Of a stretch of 64,000 nt of DNA, positions 8,831 through 18,071 are shown one piece after another; within the stretch, counting starts at the first letter, position 1, and each line of letters starts with the position of its first letter. Where the stretch lies: assembly GCF_013044515.1 (NCBI RefSeq), contig NZ_JABEPR010000001.1:744001-808000 (forward strand), in the 5' to 3' direction. Made by a program: the position numbers and the translations under genes. The notes beneath the pieces are model-generated. The model did no database searches. It saw only the letters and a list, made by a program, of their open reading frames with translations, and had not been told where the DNA came from. The DNA comes from Sphingomonas sp. ID1715 (GTDB taxonomy: Bacteria > Pseudomonadota > Alphaproteobacteria > Sphingomonadales > Sphingomonadaceae).

Positions 8831-10132
8831 TTATTGCGCAGCGACGTCCTGAAGCGGCATACCGCCGCCCGCGCCCGGCGCGTCGATCTTCAACCAGTCG
8901 TTGCGCGGCTGGCCATAGAGCATCTCCAGCACTTCCAGCTGCACGCCGGACGGCCTGCCGCTCTGCGAGTTCCACAGCACCGCCACGCCCGATTTCGACT
9001 GCGGATCGAACAGGATGGTCGAGCGATAGCCCTTCACGGCGCCCTGGTGACCAACCAGCCAGCGCCCGGCATAGTTATAATCGCGCCAGCCGAGCGCATA
9101 TTGCGACGGGCCCATCGCCCGCGCGAACATCGTTCCGCGCCGATCTGTATTCACCCGCGCCTGGTGGATGGTGTCCAGCACGGAGTCCGGCAGCACCTGC
9201 GGCGCCAGACCCATCTGCGCGCGCATCCAGATCGCCAGGTCCATGATCGACGAGTTGACGCCACCGGCGGCCGGCACACGATAGTAATTGTCGTTCACTT
9301 CGACGGTGGTACGGCCGACATGCGGACGCGCCCAGCTGCGCGAGGACATCAGCCCGGCGCGCGTCAGGCTCGCCGTCTGCATGCCGAGCGGCGCGAACAG
9401 GCGCCGGCGGACTTCGTTCTGATAGGTCTGGCCGGTCACCTTCTCGACGATCTCGCTGACCGTGTCGAAGGCGATGTTCTGATAGGAATGGCAGGTGCCC
9501 GGCGCGCAGGCCGGCGACAATGCGCCGAGCGAAGCGCGCAGCATCTTCGGGTCCTGGCCCGCCTCGAGCTTGCCGTCATTGGCGTTGTGCGACAGGCCGA
9601 CGCGGTGCGACAGCAGGTCGGCCACGGTCGCCCGCGCCTCGCCGCCCATCGGCAGCCTGAGGCTGGTGTTGAACCGCGCGACCGGCTCGTTCAGCGACAA
9701 TTTGCCCTCGGCATCGAGCAGCGCCGTCATGGTCGCAGCGACGCCTTTCGACAGCGAGGCCCAGCGGAAGACGGTGTTCGGCGTGACCGGCTCGGAGCCC
9801 GTGGCCGTGGTGGTGCCATAGCCCTGAACGAAGGTGATCTCGCCATTCTCGATGACCGCCACCGCCATGCCGACCATGTCCGGCTTGGAAGCGGCGAGGC
9901 GGAGCCGGGAGTCGAGCCGCTCGTAATCGACCTTATAGGGAGCGCGGAACTCGGCATTGATCAGGCCGGAGCGCGTGCTTTGATAGACGCCGGGCTGCGA
10001 CGCCTGCGCGGGCGAGCGCGCCGCGATCAGGCTCGGCGCGATCGCCGCGAGCGCCATCATGCCGGCGACCCCACCGCCGATCGCTGCCGCCTTGGGCCGC
10101 TGACGAATGCCCTGTTTGATGTTCTTCACCAC
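8831..10132 (-). CDS. Beta-lactamase-family serine hydrolase (class C-like fold)
   Basis: 433 residues. The N-terminus has a basic stretch and one hydrophobic segment (about 17-37), acting as a signal peptide or anchor that exposes the enzyme to the periplasm. Penicillin-recognising motifs are visible: SxxK at S126-K129 (SLSK), YxN at Y217-N219, and an HxG triad at H362-G364 in place of KTG. This set is typical of class C-like esterases, D-aminopeptidases and EstB-type hydrolases rather than proven beta-lactamases. Substrate unknown. The gene stands alone between the CoA-transferase operon and leuC. Confidence 0.9.
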   Translation of the reverse strand: MVKNIKQGIRQRPKAAAIGGGVAGMMALAAIAPSLIAARSPAQASQPGVYQSTRSGLINAEFRAPYKVDYERLDSRLRLAASKPDMVGMAVAVIENGEITFVQGYGTTTATGSEPVTPNTVFRWASLSKGVAATMTALLDAEGKLSLNEPVARFNTSLRLPMGGEARATVADLLSHRVGLSHNANDGKLEAGQDPKMLRASLGALSPACAPGTCHSYQNIAFDTVSEIVEKVTGQTYQNEVRRRLFAPLGMQTASLTRAGLMSSRSWARPHVGRTTVEVNDNYYRVPAAGGVNSSIMDLAIWMRAQMGLAPQVLPDSVLDTIHQARVNTDRRGTMFARAMGPSQYALGWRDYNYAGRWLVGHQGAVKGYRSTILFDPQSKSGVAVLWNSQSGRPSGVQLEVLEMLYGQPRNDWLKIDAPGAGGGMPLQDVAAQ

Positions 10133-10283
10133 CTTCGCTGCGACCCTCTGACCCGATGCCCCTGTATTTAGGGTTAAAGAGTCAGAGTTTCAGCGCGAAG
10201 CCAAGCGCTTGCGCCCTGTTTTCACGACGAAACGAAAGAAACCCGCGGCTGACTCCGGGAACTCAGCTTTCGAAGAGGAGCAT

Positions 10284-10359
10284 CGCTCGTCCCGAGCGCA
10301 GTCGAGGGGCGCGGGCAAAACACCGGAGACACGCCCCTCGACTGCGCTCGGGACGAGCG
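10284..10359. repeat. 28-base inverted repeat at the 3' end of scoB
   Basis: Two 28-base arms (10284-10311 and 10332-10359) are perfect or near-perfect complements flanking a 20-base loop. The core is CTCGACTGCGCTCGGGAC, related to the other TCGA-rich palindromes in the window. It ends 3 bases before the scoB stop codon on the minus strand, so the RNA hairpin would form at the end of the scoA-scoB transcript, where it could terminate or protect the mRNA. No T-tract follows, so it is not a textbook intrinsic terminator. Confidence 0.85.
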
Positions 10360-10361
10360 GG

Positions 10362-10997
10362 TCAGGAGACGTATTGGGCCGTCGTCTTCGCCTTGACCTC
10401 GTCTGCGGACACGCCCGGAGCAAGCTCAACAAGCTTGAACGGACTCTGGTGATCGGGGCGCTGGAACACGGCCAGGTCGGTCACGATCATGTCGACGACG
10501 TTCTTGCCGGTCAGCGGCAGCGTGCAGGCCGGGATGAACTTCGGCGAGCCGTCCTTCGCATTATGCTCCATGACGACGATGATCTTCTTGACGCCGGCGA
10601 CCAGGTCCATGGCGCCGCCCATGCCCTTGATCATCTTGCCCGGGATCATCCAGTTGGCGATGTCGCCATCCTGGCTGACCTCCATCGCGCCGAGCACGGT
10701 CAGGTCGATATGCCCGCCGCGGATCATCGCAAAGCTCTGCTCCGAGCCGAAATAGCTCGAGGACGGTAGTTGCGAGATGGTCTGCTTGCCCGCGTTGATC
10801 AGATCGGGGTCGATCTCGTCCTCATAGGGGAACGGCCCGATGCCAAGCATGCCGTTCTCGCTCTGCAGCGTCACCTCGACACCGTCCGGCACATGATTGG
10901 CAACGAGCGTCGGGATGCCGATGCCCAAATTCACGTAGAACCCGTCCTGCAACTCGCGAGCCGCCCGCGCGGCCATTTCGTCACGCGTCCAAGCCAT
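10362..10997 (-). CDS. scoB: 3-oxoacid CoA-transferase subunit B
   Basis: 211 residues with the catalytic-glutamate motif SENG (E47) and the 'GIGIPT' and 'MGGAMDLV' segments of CoA-transferase family I, B subunit. With ScoA it moves CoA between succinyl-CoA and acetoacetate or a related 3-oxoacid, feeding ketone-body or aromatic breakdown. It starts immediately at the scoA stop (positions 10997 shared), so the two are translationally coupled. Confidence 0.95.
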   Translation of the reverse strand: MAWTRDEMAARAARELQDGFYVNLGIGIPTLVANHVPDGVEVTLQSENGMLGIGPFPYEDEIDPDLINAGKQTISQLPSSSYFGSEQSFAMIRGGHIDLTVLGAMEVSQDGDIANWMIPGKMIKGMGGAMDLVAGVKKIIVVMEHNAKDGSPKFIPACTLPLTGKNVVDMIVTDLAVFQRPDHQSPFKLVELAPGVSADEVKAKTTAQYVS

Positions 10998-11704
10998 TAT
11001 GCAGCCTCCCGCTGGCGGGTCATGCGGAACTCGATCTTCTTGTCATAGGGCGCGCCGAGGATCAGGCGCTTCACGAAGATGCTGGGGACGTGGATGCAGT
11101 CGGGATCGAGGCTGCCGACGGGCACGATCTCCTCCACCTCGGCGATCGTCACATGGCTCGCGGTCGCCATCGGCTGGTTGAAGTTGCGGGCGGTCTTGCG
11201 GAAGACCAGGTTGCCGGCTTCGTCCGCCTTCCAGCCCTTGATGATCGACAGGTCGGCGCGAATGCCGCGCTCGAGGATGTAGGTCTCGCCGTCGAACTCC
11301 TTATGCTCCTTGCCCTCGGCGACGAGCGTGCCGACACCGGTCTTGGTATAGAAGCCAGGAATGCCCGCGCCCCCTGCCCGGCAGCGCTCCGCGAGCGTGC
11401 CCTGGGGGCAGAATTCGACCTCCAATTCGCCCGCCAGATATTGCCGCTCGAACTCCTTGTTCTCGCCGACATAGGACGAGATCATCTTCCTGATCTGGCG
11501 CGACCGCAGCAGCTTGCCGAGACCCTCATTGTCGATGCCGGCGTTGTTGGAGACGACGGTCAGGTCCTTGACCCCGCTCGCCTGAATGGCGTCGATCAGC
11601 CGCTCCGGAATGCCGCACAGGCCGAAGCCGCCCGAGCAGATGGTCATGCCGTCGAACAACAGGCCTTCAAGTGCCGCCGCGGCGTCGGGATAGATCTTCT
11701 TCAT
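10997..11704 (-). CDS. scoA: 3-oxoacid CoA-transferase subunit A
   Basis: 235 residues with the glycine-rich CoA-binding motif [10 protein letters not shown] at about 24-33 and '[13 protein letters not shown]', diagnostic of the A subunit of family I CoA-transferases. Partner of the adjacent scoB. The acetoacetate/succinyl-CoA type cannot be separated from the 3-oxoadipate type by eye, but the length and motifs fit SCOT best. Confidence 0.94.
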   Translation of the reverse strand: MKKIYPDAAAALEGLLFDGMTICSGGFGLCGIPERLIDAIQASGVKDLTVVSNNAGIDNEGLGKLLRSRQIRKMISSYVGENKEFERQYLAGELEVEFCPQGTLAERCRAGGAGIPGFYTKTGVGTLVAEGKEHKEFDGETYILERGIRADLSIIKGWKADEAGNLVFRKTARNFNQPMATASHVTIAEVEEIVPVGSLDPDCIHVPSIFVKRLILGAPYDKKIEFRMTRQREAA

Positions 11705-11752
11705 GCAAGCGCCTCCGCTGCCGGGCGCTCTAGAGGCGAGAGGCGCTGCCGG

Positions 11753-12412
11753 TCAATCGAGCCACGCGTCCAGCCGGTGAGGCAAGGCCCAGGGACCGTC
11801 GAACAGCGCCGCCGCCCCGCTTTCGGCGAGCCATTCGGCCGCGAAGCCGCCGCAGCGCAAGGCGACGCTTGCCATGCCGGCCTTGCGGGCGCCTTCCATG
11901 TCGTACGGCGTGTCGCCGACCACCACTGCCTGCGCTGCCTCGATGCCGGGCAGCTTGCCCAGGGCCGCTTGGAATATGTCGGGATAGGGTTTGCTGTGCT
12001 GGGCGTCGTCTGCAGACGTGGCGGCATCGAGCAGGTCGCCGATGCCGAGCAGTTGTTTGTGATGCTCCAGCTCGTCTTCCGCGCCGGAGGTGGCAAGGGC
12101 GATCAGTGCACCGGACGCCTTCAGCCCTTCGAACAACCCGCGCACGCCGGGAAAGGGTTTCACGCGCGACAGATAGTCCCGCTTGAACACCGCTTTGCTC
12201 TCCTGCTCGAGCTCCTTGCCGTGCGTTTCGAGTATGTCGGGCGACAGCAGTGCGGGCAGCAGATTGTCCGCGCCTTTGCCGATCTGATCGCGGATGCGGT
12301 CATAGGGGAGTTCGATGCCGTAGCGGCGGAACGCGTCGTCCCAGGCCTGCGCGTGCAGGTCGTTGCTGTCGATCAGGGTTCCATCGATGTCGAAGAGCGC
12401 GGCCTTGAGCAT
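11753..12412 (-). CDS. HAD-family phosphatase, phosphoglycolate phosphatase-like
   Basis: 219 residues beginning with the HAD nucleophile motif FDIDGTLIDS (D8, D10), then a helical cap, a conserved 'LATSGAEDE' motif II threonine/serine region, and 'VVGDTPYDMEGARKAGM' with the motif IV aspartate. It belongs to the beta-phosphoglucomutase/phosphoglycolate phosphatase group; substrate undefined. ATG at 12412 was chosen because the catalytic motif must lie near the N-terminus; a longer frame to 12460 would run into the divergent methyltransferase start. Confidence 0.9.
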   Translation of the reverse strand: MLKAALFDIDGTLIDSNDLHAQAWDDAFRRYGIELPYDRIRDQIGKGADNLLPALLSPDILETHGKELEQESKAVFKRDYLSRVKPFPGVRGLFEGLKASGALIALATSGAEDELEHHKQLLGIGDLLDAATSADDAQHSKPYPDIFQAALGKLPGIEAAQAVVVGDTPYDMEGARKAGMASVALRCGGFAAEWLAESGAAALFDGPWALPHRLDAWLD

Positions 12413-12452
12413 GCTCCGGGGAACGCAGCTGTCGGCGGGCCGTTGCGCCCTG

Positions 12453-13388
12453 ATGAGCAAAGATGCCGATAGCGCACTGCGTGACCTGCTGAAGCTGCTG
12501 AAATCACGCGGCTATCACTTCGTCACGCCGACACCCGCGAGCCATCAGCGCGTGGTCGCGCGCGCCGATATGCGGGAAGCACGTGACCTGCGCGGGCTGC
12601 TCGGCTGGAGCCTCCCTGCCCCGGCAGGCACGGATGATGCCGTGGAGGACCTGCTGCGCCAGGCCGGCATGCTCGATGAGCCGGATGGCCGCGTCAAAAG
12701 CCGGCTCCGCGTGTCGAGCCTGGGCGGACAGCTCTGGCTCCATTCGGCTTATCCGACGGAAGCGAAGGACGCCGTGTTCTTCGGCCCCGATACCTACCGG
12801 TTCGCGACCCTGATCGGGGACGAGCTGTCGCGCCGGCCGCTCGCGCGCGGGGCGCACATCGTCGATATGGGCGCCGGCGCGGGCGTCGGCGGCATCGTCG
12901 CCGGGTTGTGCAGCGACGCGCCGCAGGTGAGCCTGACCGACCTCAACCCAAAGGCGCTGCGGCTCGCGCGGGTCAACGCCGTGGGCGCAGGGGTGGCGGC
13001 GGAGACGATCGAGTCCGAAACACTCGATAAGGTCGCCGATCCGATCGACCTGGCCGTCATCAACCCGCCCTACATCATCGATGATGGCGACCGCGCCTAT
13101 CGCGACGGCGGCGGCATGCATGGCGGCGAAGTGCCGTTCAACATGACAGCAATGGCCGCGCGGCGGTTGGCGCCCGGCGGCCGGCTGATCCTCTACACCG
13201 GCGCGGCGATCGTCGGCGGGCGCAACCCGCTGTGCGAGGCGATTGGCGCCCTCGCAGAGCAACTCGGCCTCGCGCACCGCTGCCGGGAGCTGGACCCCGA
13301 CGTGTTCGGCGAAGAGCTGGAGAAACCTGCCTATGCCGAGGTCGAGCGGATCGCCTTGGTGGCGGTGACGCTGGAGCGACCCTCCTGA
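12453..13388 (+). CDS. Class I SAM-dependent methyltransferase (HemK/small-methylase type)
   Basis: 311 residues. An N-terminal accessory domain (1-90) precedes a Rossmann methyltransferase core with the SAM loop VDMGAGAGVGG (137-147), the acidic 'LTDLNP' at about 161 and the catalytic NPPY (204-207) found in amino- or glutamine-modifying N-methyltransferases. This resembles the 'methyltransferase small domain' group that includes PrmC and RlmG-type enzymes. Target not determinable. ATG at 12453 chosen; a longer frame exists to 12363 but overlaps the divergent HAD gene. Confidence 0.87.
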   Translation: MSKDADSALRDLLKLLKSRGYHFVTPTPASHQRVVARADMREARDLRGLLGWSLPAPAGTDDAVEDLLRQAGMLDEPDGRVKSRLRVSSLGGQLWLHSAYPTEAKDAVFFGPDTYRFATLIGDELSRRPLARGAHIVDMGAGAGVGGIVAGLCSDAPQVSLTDLNPKALRLARVNAVGAGVAAETIESETLDKVADPIDLAVINPPYIIDDGDRAYRDGGGMHGGEVPFNMTAMAARRLAPGGRLILYTGAAIVGGRNPLCEAIGALAEQLGLAHRCRELDPDVFGEELEKPAYAEVERIALVAVTLERPS

Positions 13389-13390
13389 TC

Positions 13391-13464
13391 GTCCTTCCCG
13401 CGAAAGCGGGAACCCAGAGTTCGTGAAAAGAAGAGCTGGGTCCCCGCTTTCGCGGGGATGACGA
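13391..13464. repeat. Inverted repeat between convergent genes, likely bidirectional terminator
   Basis: Arms containing CCCGCGAAAGCGGG and CCCCGCTTTCGCGGGG flank about 20 bases, with extended complementarity CGTC/GACG and ACCCAG/CTGGGT. It lies between the stops of the methyltransferase (13388) and the TonB receptor (13479), so either transcript would end in a stable stem. This 'gaaagcggg' palindrome type is familiar as a dispersed repeat in sphingomonad genomes. Confidence 0.75.
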
Positions 13465-13478
13465 TGTTAGATGGAGAT

Positions 13479-16172
13479 CTAGAAGGTCATGCTCCAGCCG
13501 AGGCTGAGGACGCGGCCCTGATCGTAGCGGTTATAATAGACGATGTTCTGGCCGTTGGTCTGGAACTCGCGATATTTGGTGCCCGTCAAGTTGCGCGCCT
13601 CGATCTTCAGCTCGGATTCGATGCCCGCGATCGTCACGCCCTGTCGGGCGACGAAGTCGAGGCGAAGACCCGGCCGTTCGATGATGTCGGGCTGGCCGCT
13701 CGCGCCGCGATTGGTGACGCGGTCGCTGGCATAGGTGATCAGGAACGTCTGCTGCGACAGCCCGTCGCGGTCTTCCAGGCCGAACTCCACATTGACGATA
13801 TGATCGGACTGGCCGGTCAGCGGCACGCCGTCGTTGAACAGCTCGCTCGCCAGCACGGTGCGGTTGAGCGAAGTCGGGAACAGCGCGGCGGTGTCGCCCG
13901 CGCCCACCCGGATCTTCGACTTGGTATAGGTATAGTTGCCGATCAGCACGATGCGCCGGCGCTGGAAAAAGGGGCTGCTCGATGCGTCGAGGTTGAAGTG
14001 CTTGGTCAGCTCGAACTCGCCGCCATAGAGAATTGCGCTCGGCGCATTGGCGAAGCTCGACACCACGCCATTTTCGTTGACGCTGGCGAAGGTCTCGATC
14101 GGGTTGTTGATCTTCTTGAAAAAGCCCGAGGCTGAGAGCCTCTGCTCGCGCGCGAAATACCATTCGGCGCGACCTTCATAATTGGTCAGCTGGCTGTCGA
14201 TCAACAGCGGGTTGCCGCGGAACAGCCGGTTCGAGTCCGGATCGAAATAGGGCTGGAAGATCAGTTCGCGGAACTGTGGCCGCGCGATCGTCTTCGATCC
14301 GCTGAGGCGCACCTGCAGCTTGTCGTTGATCTGGTAGGTGAGCGTCGCCGCCGGCAGGAAATAGTCGCGGTCGAGATTGGTCGCCGCGAGCGAGGCGACC
14401 GGCGTGTTGTAGACCTGCACCGGGCTGACCGTCTGCTTCGCCTGTTCGTAGCGGACGCCGGCATTGATGTTGACCTCGGGCGTGACCTGCACATTGGCCT
14501 GCAGATAGCCGGCATGGTTGCGCAGCGTCGCGTCGAACACAGGGTTGGACTCGTCCTCGATCACCTTGATGCCGTAGAAATCGATCGGCCCGCGCGAGAT
14601 CAGCAGATCCGGGCGCAACAGACCCGCTGCCTGGGGAACGCCGCCCGACGCGAAGATCAGGAAATCGCGGCGTTCGGTGCGGCGCTGCGTGTCCGAGAAA
14701 TAATAGCCGCCGGTCAGGCGCAGCCAGTCGTTGAAGCGGTAGCCGACGTCGACGCCCGCCGACCACAGATCCTCGTTGAGGTTCGAAAAGGCGACTTCCG
14801 CATTGCCCGGATTGCCGTTGTTGAGATTGTTGACGAAGAACTGGCCATATGGATCGTTGGCGCGGTTGCTGCGGAAATATTCGAAGGTGGATTCGAACGG
14901 TGATTCCCGCTGCGAATTGGCGAAGCCGCCGCGCAGATCCACCGTCAGATTGTCGAGCGGCTTCAGTTCGCCGACCAGCTGCGTCGAAACCAGCTGCCGT
15001 TCGAACCAGGCGGTGTCCTGCGTCAGAAAGTCGGCGCCGGGAAAGGTGACTTCACGCTTGCCGAGGCCGAGCCGGGCCTGTTTCAGCGTGTCGCGGATAT
15101 AGACGTTGGTCCAGCGGACCTTGTTCTCGCCCCATTCGACGCCATAGCCGACCAGCGCATTCACCATGATGCGGTTGTCGGTGATGGTCCGCAGAAAGTC
15201 GGTGTTCAGCGCCGACAGGTCGAACGTCGCGGGCGTCTGCTGCGTGGTCTGGCGGGTGCGCCACTTGTTCGAATAGGCGAAGTTGGCGATCACGCCGACG
15301 GTCGCATCGCCGACGTCGAAGCTGTGCCCGCCCGAGATCGAGGCCGACCAATTGACCGGAATCTCGTTGTTGCGAAACACCACGTCCTGGCGCGAGTTGA
15401 CCAGCTGCTGGGCCAGCGTCGCGGTGTCGACGCCGCCCTGGGAAATGCGCTGGCCGCTCGCGATGTAGTTCCTGAGCGCCGGCGGGCGGTCGCGTTGGCC
15501 ATTGTCGAACCCGGTCCAGTCGGTGTCGCTACCGAAATAAGTATAACCGAGCTGGCCGGTCGTGTAGGTGTCGTAGCCGACGCCCGCACCGACCGTGATG
15601 AAGCTTTCGGTCGGGATCGACTTAGTGGTGAGGTTGATGACGCCGCCGCCGAACTCGCCGGGGAAGTTCACCGAATAGCTTTTCTGGACCAGCGACGAGG
15701 CGACGACGCTGGTCGGAAAGATATCGAGTGGAACGACGCGCTTCAGCGGCTCGGGGCTGGGCAAGGGCGAGCCGTTCAGCAGCGCCAGCGAGTAGCGGTC
15801 ACCGAGACCGCGGACGTAGACGAAGCCGTTTCCCACCACACTCAGGCCGGTCACGCGCCCGAGCGCACCGGCAATATCGCCGGCGCCTGTACGCGCGATG
15901 TCCGCGGTGCTGAGCACCGAGAGGACCTGAAGCGATTGCTGGGCCGGTTCGACATAGGCGCGGCCGCGCACGACGATGTCTTCCTCGCCGCCTGGAACCG
16001 AGACTTCGGGCGCCTCCTGCGCTTCCTCGGGCTGTGCCGCTTCGGGCACCGCCTGCGGCGTCTCGGACGGGCCGGCGGGCGCTGCCTGCCCGCCGCTCTG
16101 CGCGAAGGCGGGTGGCGCAACCAGCGCGGTCGTGATCAGCAAAAGGCTCGCATATGCCAGCGGCTTCGCCAT
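13479..16172 (-). CDS. TonB-dependent outer-membrane receptor
   Basis: 897 residues. Signal peptide about 1-24 (cut after AFA), a Pro/Glu-rich linker, a TonB-box-like EEDIVVRG at 63-70, a plug domain about 75-190 ('VYVRGLGDRYSLALLNGSPLP', 'FGGGVINLTTKS'), then a long beta-barrel ending in the terminal phenylalanine expected for outer-membrane insertion. It imports a substrate using TonB/ExbBD energy; the substrate is not identifiable. The ATG at 16172 begins the signal peptide. It lies 80 bases downstream of a large surface lipoprotein on the same strand, probably one transcription unit, suggesting a receptor/binding-protein pair. Confidence 0.95.
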   Translation of the reverse strand: MAKPLAYASLLLITTALVAPPAFAQSGGQAAPAGPSETPQAVPEAAQPEEAQEAPEVSVPGGEEDIVVRGRAYVEPAQQSLQVLSVLSTADIARTGAGDIAGALGRVTGLSVVGNGFVYVRGLGDRYSLALLNGSPLPSPEPLKRVVPLDIFPTSVVASSLVQKSYSVNFPGEFGGGVINLTTKSIPTESFITVGAGVGYDTYTTGQLGYTYFGSDTDWTGFDNGQRDRPPALRNYIASGQRISQGGVDTATLAQQLVNSRQDVVFRNNEIPVNWSASISGGHSFDVGDATVGVIANFAYSNKWRTRQTTQQTPATFDLSALNTDFLRTITDNRIMVNALVGYGVEWGENKVRWTNVYIRDTLKQARLGLGKREVTFPGADFLTQDTAWFERQLVSTQLVGELKPLDNLTVDLRGGFANSQRESPFESTFEYFRSNRANDPYGQFFVNNLNNGNPGNAEVAFSNLNEDLWSAGVDVGYRFNDWLRLTGGYYFSDTQRRTERRDFLIFASGGVPQAAGLLRPDLLISRGPIDFYGIKVIEDESNPVFDATLRNHAGYLQANVQVTPEVNINAGVRYEQAKQTVSPVQVYNTPVASLAATNLDRDYFLPAATLTYQINDKLQVRLSGSKTIARPQFRELIFQPYFDPDSNRLFRGNPLLIDSQLTNYEGRAEWYFAREQRLSASGFFKKINNPIETFASVNENGVVSSFANAPSAILYGGEFELTKHFNLDASSSPFFQRRRIVLIGNYTYTKSKIRVGAGDTAALFPTSLNRTVLASELFNDGVPLTGQSDHIVNVEFGLEDRDGLSQQTFLITYASDRVTNRGASGQPDIIERPGLRLDFVARQGVTIAGIESELKIEARNLTGTKYREFQTNGQNIVYYNRYDQGRVLSLGWSMTF

Positions 16173-16252
16173 GGAATTCAACCCCTCAAGATATTCGAAG
16201 AGGCGGGGCGCCGCCGTCCAGGCCGCGCCCCGCCCCACATCATGCTTCAGCT

Positions 16253-17878
16253 TCAGGTCGTCGGGATCGACGTGCAGAGGCCGTTGGTGTTGGCGAGGCC
16301 GAAATCGGCGATCGCGCTGTTGCACACCCAGCCCTTGAACCACTGGTCGTTCGTGTCCTTGAACGCTCCGATATAGGTCACGTTGTCGAAGAAGGCGGTG
16401 CCCTGCGCTTCCGGATCGGCGTTGAGGCTGGTCAGGTTGGTGCCGTTGAACGGCGTCACCGCCGTTTCGTTGGCGCCGTTCACGAACAGGTTAGTGAGCG
16501 TCGGCGTGAAGGCGTCGTTGTTGCCGTTCGAGCCCGTGCCGAAGATCGCCGCCACCTGCGCGTCCGTGACCGTGTTGCGGCCGTTATATTTGGTCGCACC
16601 GCACTGGAGCACCACCGAACGGAAGATGGGCGCCCCCTGTTCGTCGATCGCGGCATCCGCCGTCGTGGAGGCGGTCTGCGCACGACTGATCGCCAGGCAG
16701 GAGCCGGCGTTCGGCGCGACGATGACGCTGTTCAGGATGCGATAGTCGGTGCCGCCGCGCAGCAGGATCGCGGTGTTGTTCGACTGCGAAATGCGGTGGA
16801 TTGCCGTCATGTTGGACACGATCGTATTCTGCCGCGGCAGGTTGCCGTCGAGCGTGTTGTCGCTGTCCGCTTCGATGATCGAGTCGCCGACATTCTGGCG
16901 CTGCACGACCAGCACATACTGAAAGTTCGCCTTCAGGCCGGTGTCGGTGTCGAGATTGTCGTCCTCGGCGCCGACCGACACGAAATACTTCATGTTGACG
17001 CGACCGCCGAAGAACTCGGCGCCGTCGTCCGAACTGTTGAACGACTGGATGCGGCTGAGCTGGGTGCCGCGGCCGACACCCTGGGTGGTCAGCGACTGCA
17101 GCTCCGCGTTGCCGGACAGGACGAAGCCCGAGAAGCGGATCTGCACGAAGCTCATCGTGCCGCTATTGTCGGTGTTGGTGGCGCCGCCATAGAGCGCCGG
17201 GTCCTGCGCGCCTTCGGTCTGGCGTTCGCAGGCAACGGTGCCGGGCGCGGCGTTCGGATTGGCGCAGTCGGTGATCTGCGCGCGACCCGACAGCACGACA
17301 CCGCCCCACTGACCCGAGCTGCTTTCGGTGTTCAGGCCGGCGACATTGTCGCGGCTGGTGAAGATGATCGGCTGGGTGGCCGTGCCGACCGCGGAGATGC
17401 GGTGGCCGCGATTGACGTTCAGCCAGGACACGCCCGTGCCGCCGAACACGACCACGCCCGGATCGATGGTCAGCGTGACACGCGTCTCGTTGGCGCCCGG
17501 GGTCGGCCCGAGATCGGTGCCGACATCGACGCGGCCGCCCAGGCGATAGACCAGGCCGGCGATCTTCGGCAGCGTGATGGAGTTGTTGATCCGCGCCGGC
17601 AGCGTGCAGACGCGGAACGTGCCGACGCTGTTGTTGGTGATCGTACCCGAATCGGTCAGGCCCTGCGGGTCGGCGATGGTCGGGCAAGCCGAGGCTGGGG
17701 TGATCAGCGGCGGCGGGGTCGGCGTCGGCGTGGGGCTCGGAGTCGGGGTCGGCGACGGAGCCGGGTTGTTGATGATGATGTTGCCGCCGGTGCCCGGCGA
17801 TGCGATTTCATCGGCGCCACAGGCCGCCAGCGGAATGGCGGCGCCGAGCATCAGAAACAGGCGAGTGCGCGACATCAT
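16253..17878 (-). CDS. Large surface lipoprotein, probably a TonB-receptor partner
   Basis: 541 residues. A lipoprotein signal peptide ends in the lipobox LAAC (C20). An Asn/Pro region and a Pro/Thr repeat linker (about 39-58) follow, then an extended beta-rich body with many G/N/D turns and 'ISAVGTATQPIIFTSRD' and 'QWGGVVLSGRAQI' segments that look like a parallel beta-helix. No catalytic motif is visible. The layout (lipid anchor, flexible spacer, beta-helix), together with the TonB receptor just downstream, suggests outer-membrane capture of a ligand. Two adjacent ATGs (17878, 17875) follow AAGGGGATC. A three-repeat Pho-box-like element lies about 106-134 bases upstream. Confidence 0.85.
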   Translation of the reverse strand: MMSRTRLFLMLGAAIPLAACGADEIASPGTGGNIIINNPAPSPTPTPSPTPTPTPPPLITPASACPTIADPQGLTDSGTITNNSVGTFRVCTLPARINNSITLPKIAGLVYRLGGRVDVGTDLGPTPGANETRVTLTIDPGVVVFGGTGVSWLNVNRGHRISAVGTATQPIIFTSRDNVAGLNTESSSGQWGGVVLSGRAQITDCANPNAAPGTVACERQTEGAQDPALYGGATNTDNSGTMSFVQIRFSGFVLSGNAELQSLTTQGVGRGTQLSRIQSFNSSDDGAEFFGGRVNMKYFVSVGAEDDNLDTDTGLKANFQYVLVVQRQNVGDSIIEADSDNTLDGNLPRQNTIVSNMTAIHRISQSNNTAILLRGGTDYRILNSVIVAPNAGSCLAISRAQTASTTADAAIDEQGAPIFRSVVLQCGATKYNGRNTVTDAQVAAIFGTGSNGNNDAFTPTLTNLFVNGANETAVTPFNGTNLTSLNADPEAQGTAFFDNVTYIGAFKDTNDQWFKGWVCNSAIADFGLANTNGLCTSIPTT

Positions 17879-17983
17879 GATCCCCTTTTGAATAAGACGA
17901 GCAGCAGGCGGCGTGGACCGCCCCGTCGGAGGACCGGCTAGGCGCTCAAAGCGTCGGTTTCGCGACGGCAGCGTTACGCCTCC

Positions 17984-18012
17984 GCGACGGATTGATGACG
18001 GTTCAGTGACTC
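17984..18012 (-). promoter_or_regulatory. Candidate Pho-box-like triple repeat
   Basis: On the plus strand three 7-mers, GCGACGG, ATGACGG and GTGACTC, are separated by exactly 4 bases each, giving the 11-base period of PhoB sites. On the minus strand each unit reads as a (c/a)GTC(A/G)(C/T) core, close to the CTGTCAT unit. It sits in the 193-base gap between the divergent lipoprotein/TonB-receptor operon and the DUF4142 gene. Unit matches are imperfect, so this is only a candidate. Confidence 0.35.
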
Positions 18013-18071
18013 GGTTGCCGAGCGATGCCGGTGCCGCTAGCGGCGCGCCGGTTCTTATCGATGAAGGCGAA

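Noticed and set aside
16154-17941. Plus-strand open frame of 595 codons
   Set aside because: Antisense to the surface lipoprotein, which has a signal peptide, lipobox and ribosome site; the plus frame is Arg/Asp/Val-rich and has no domain.
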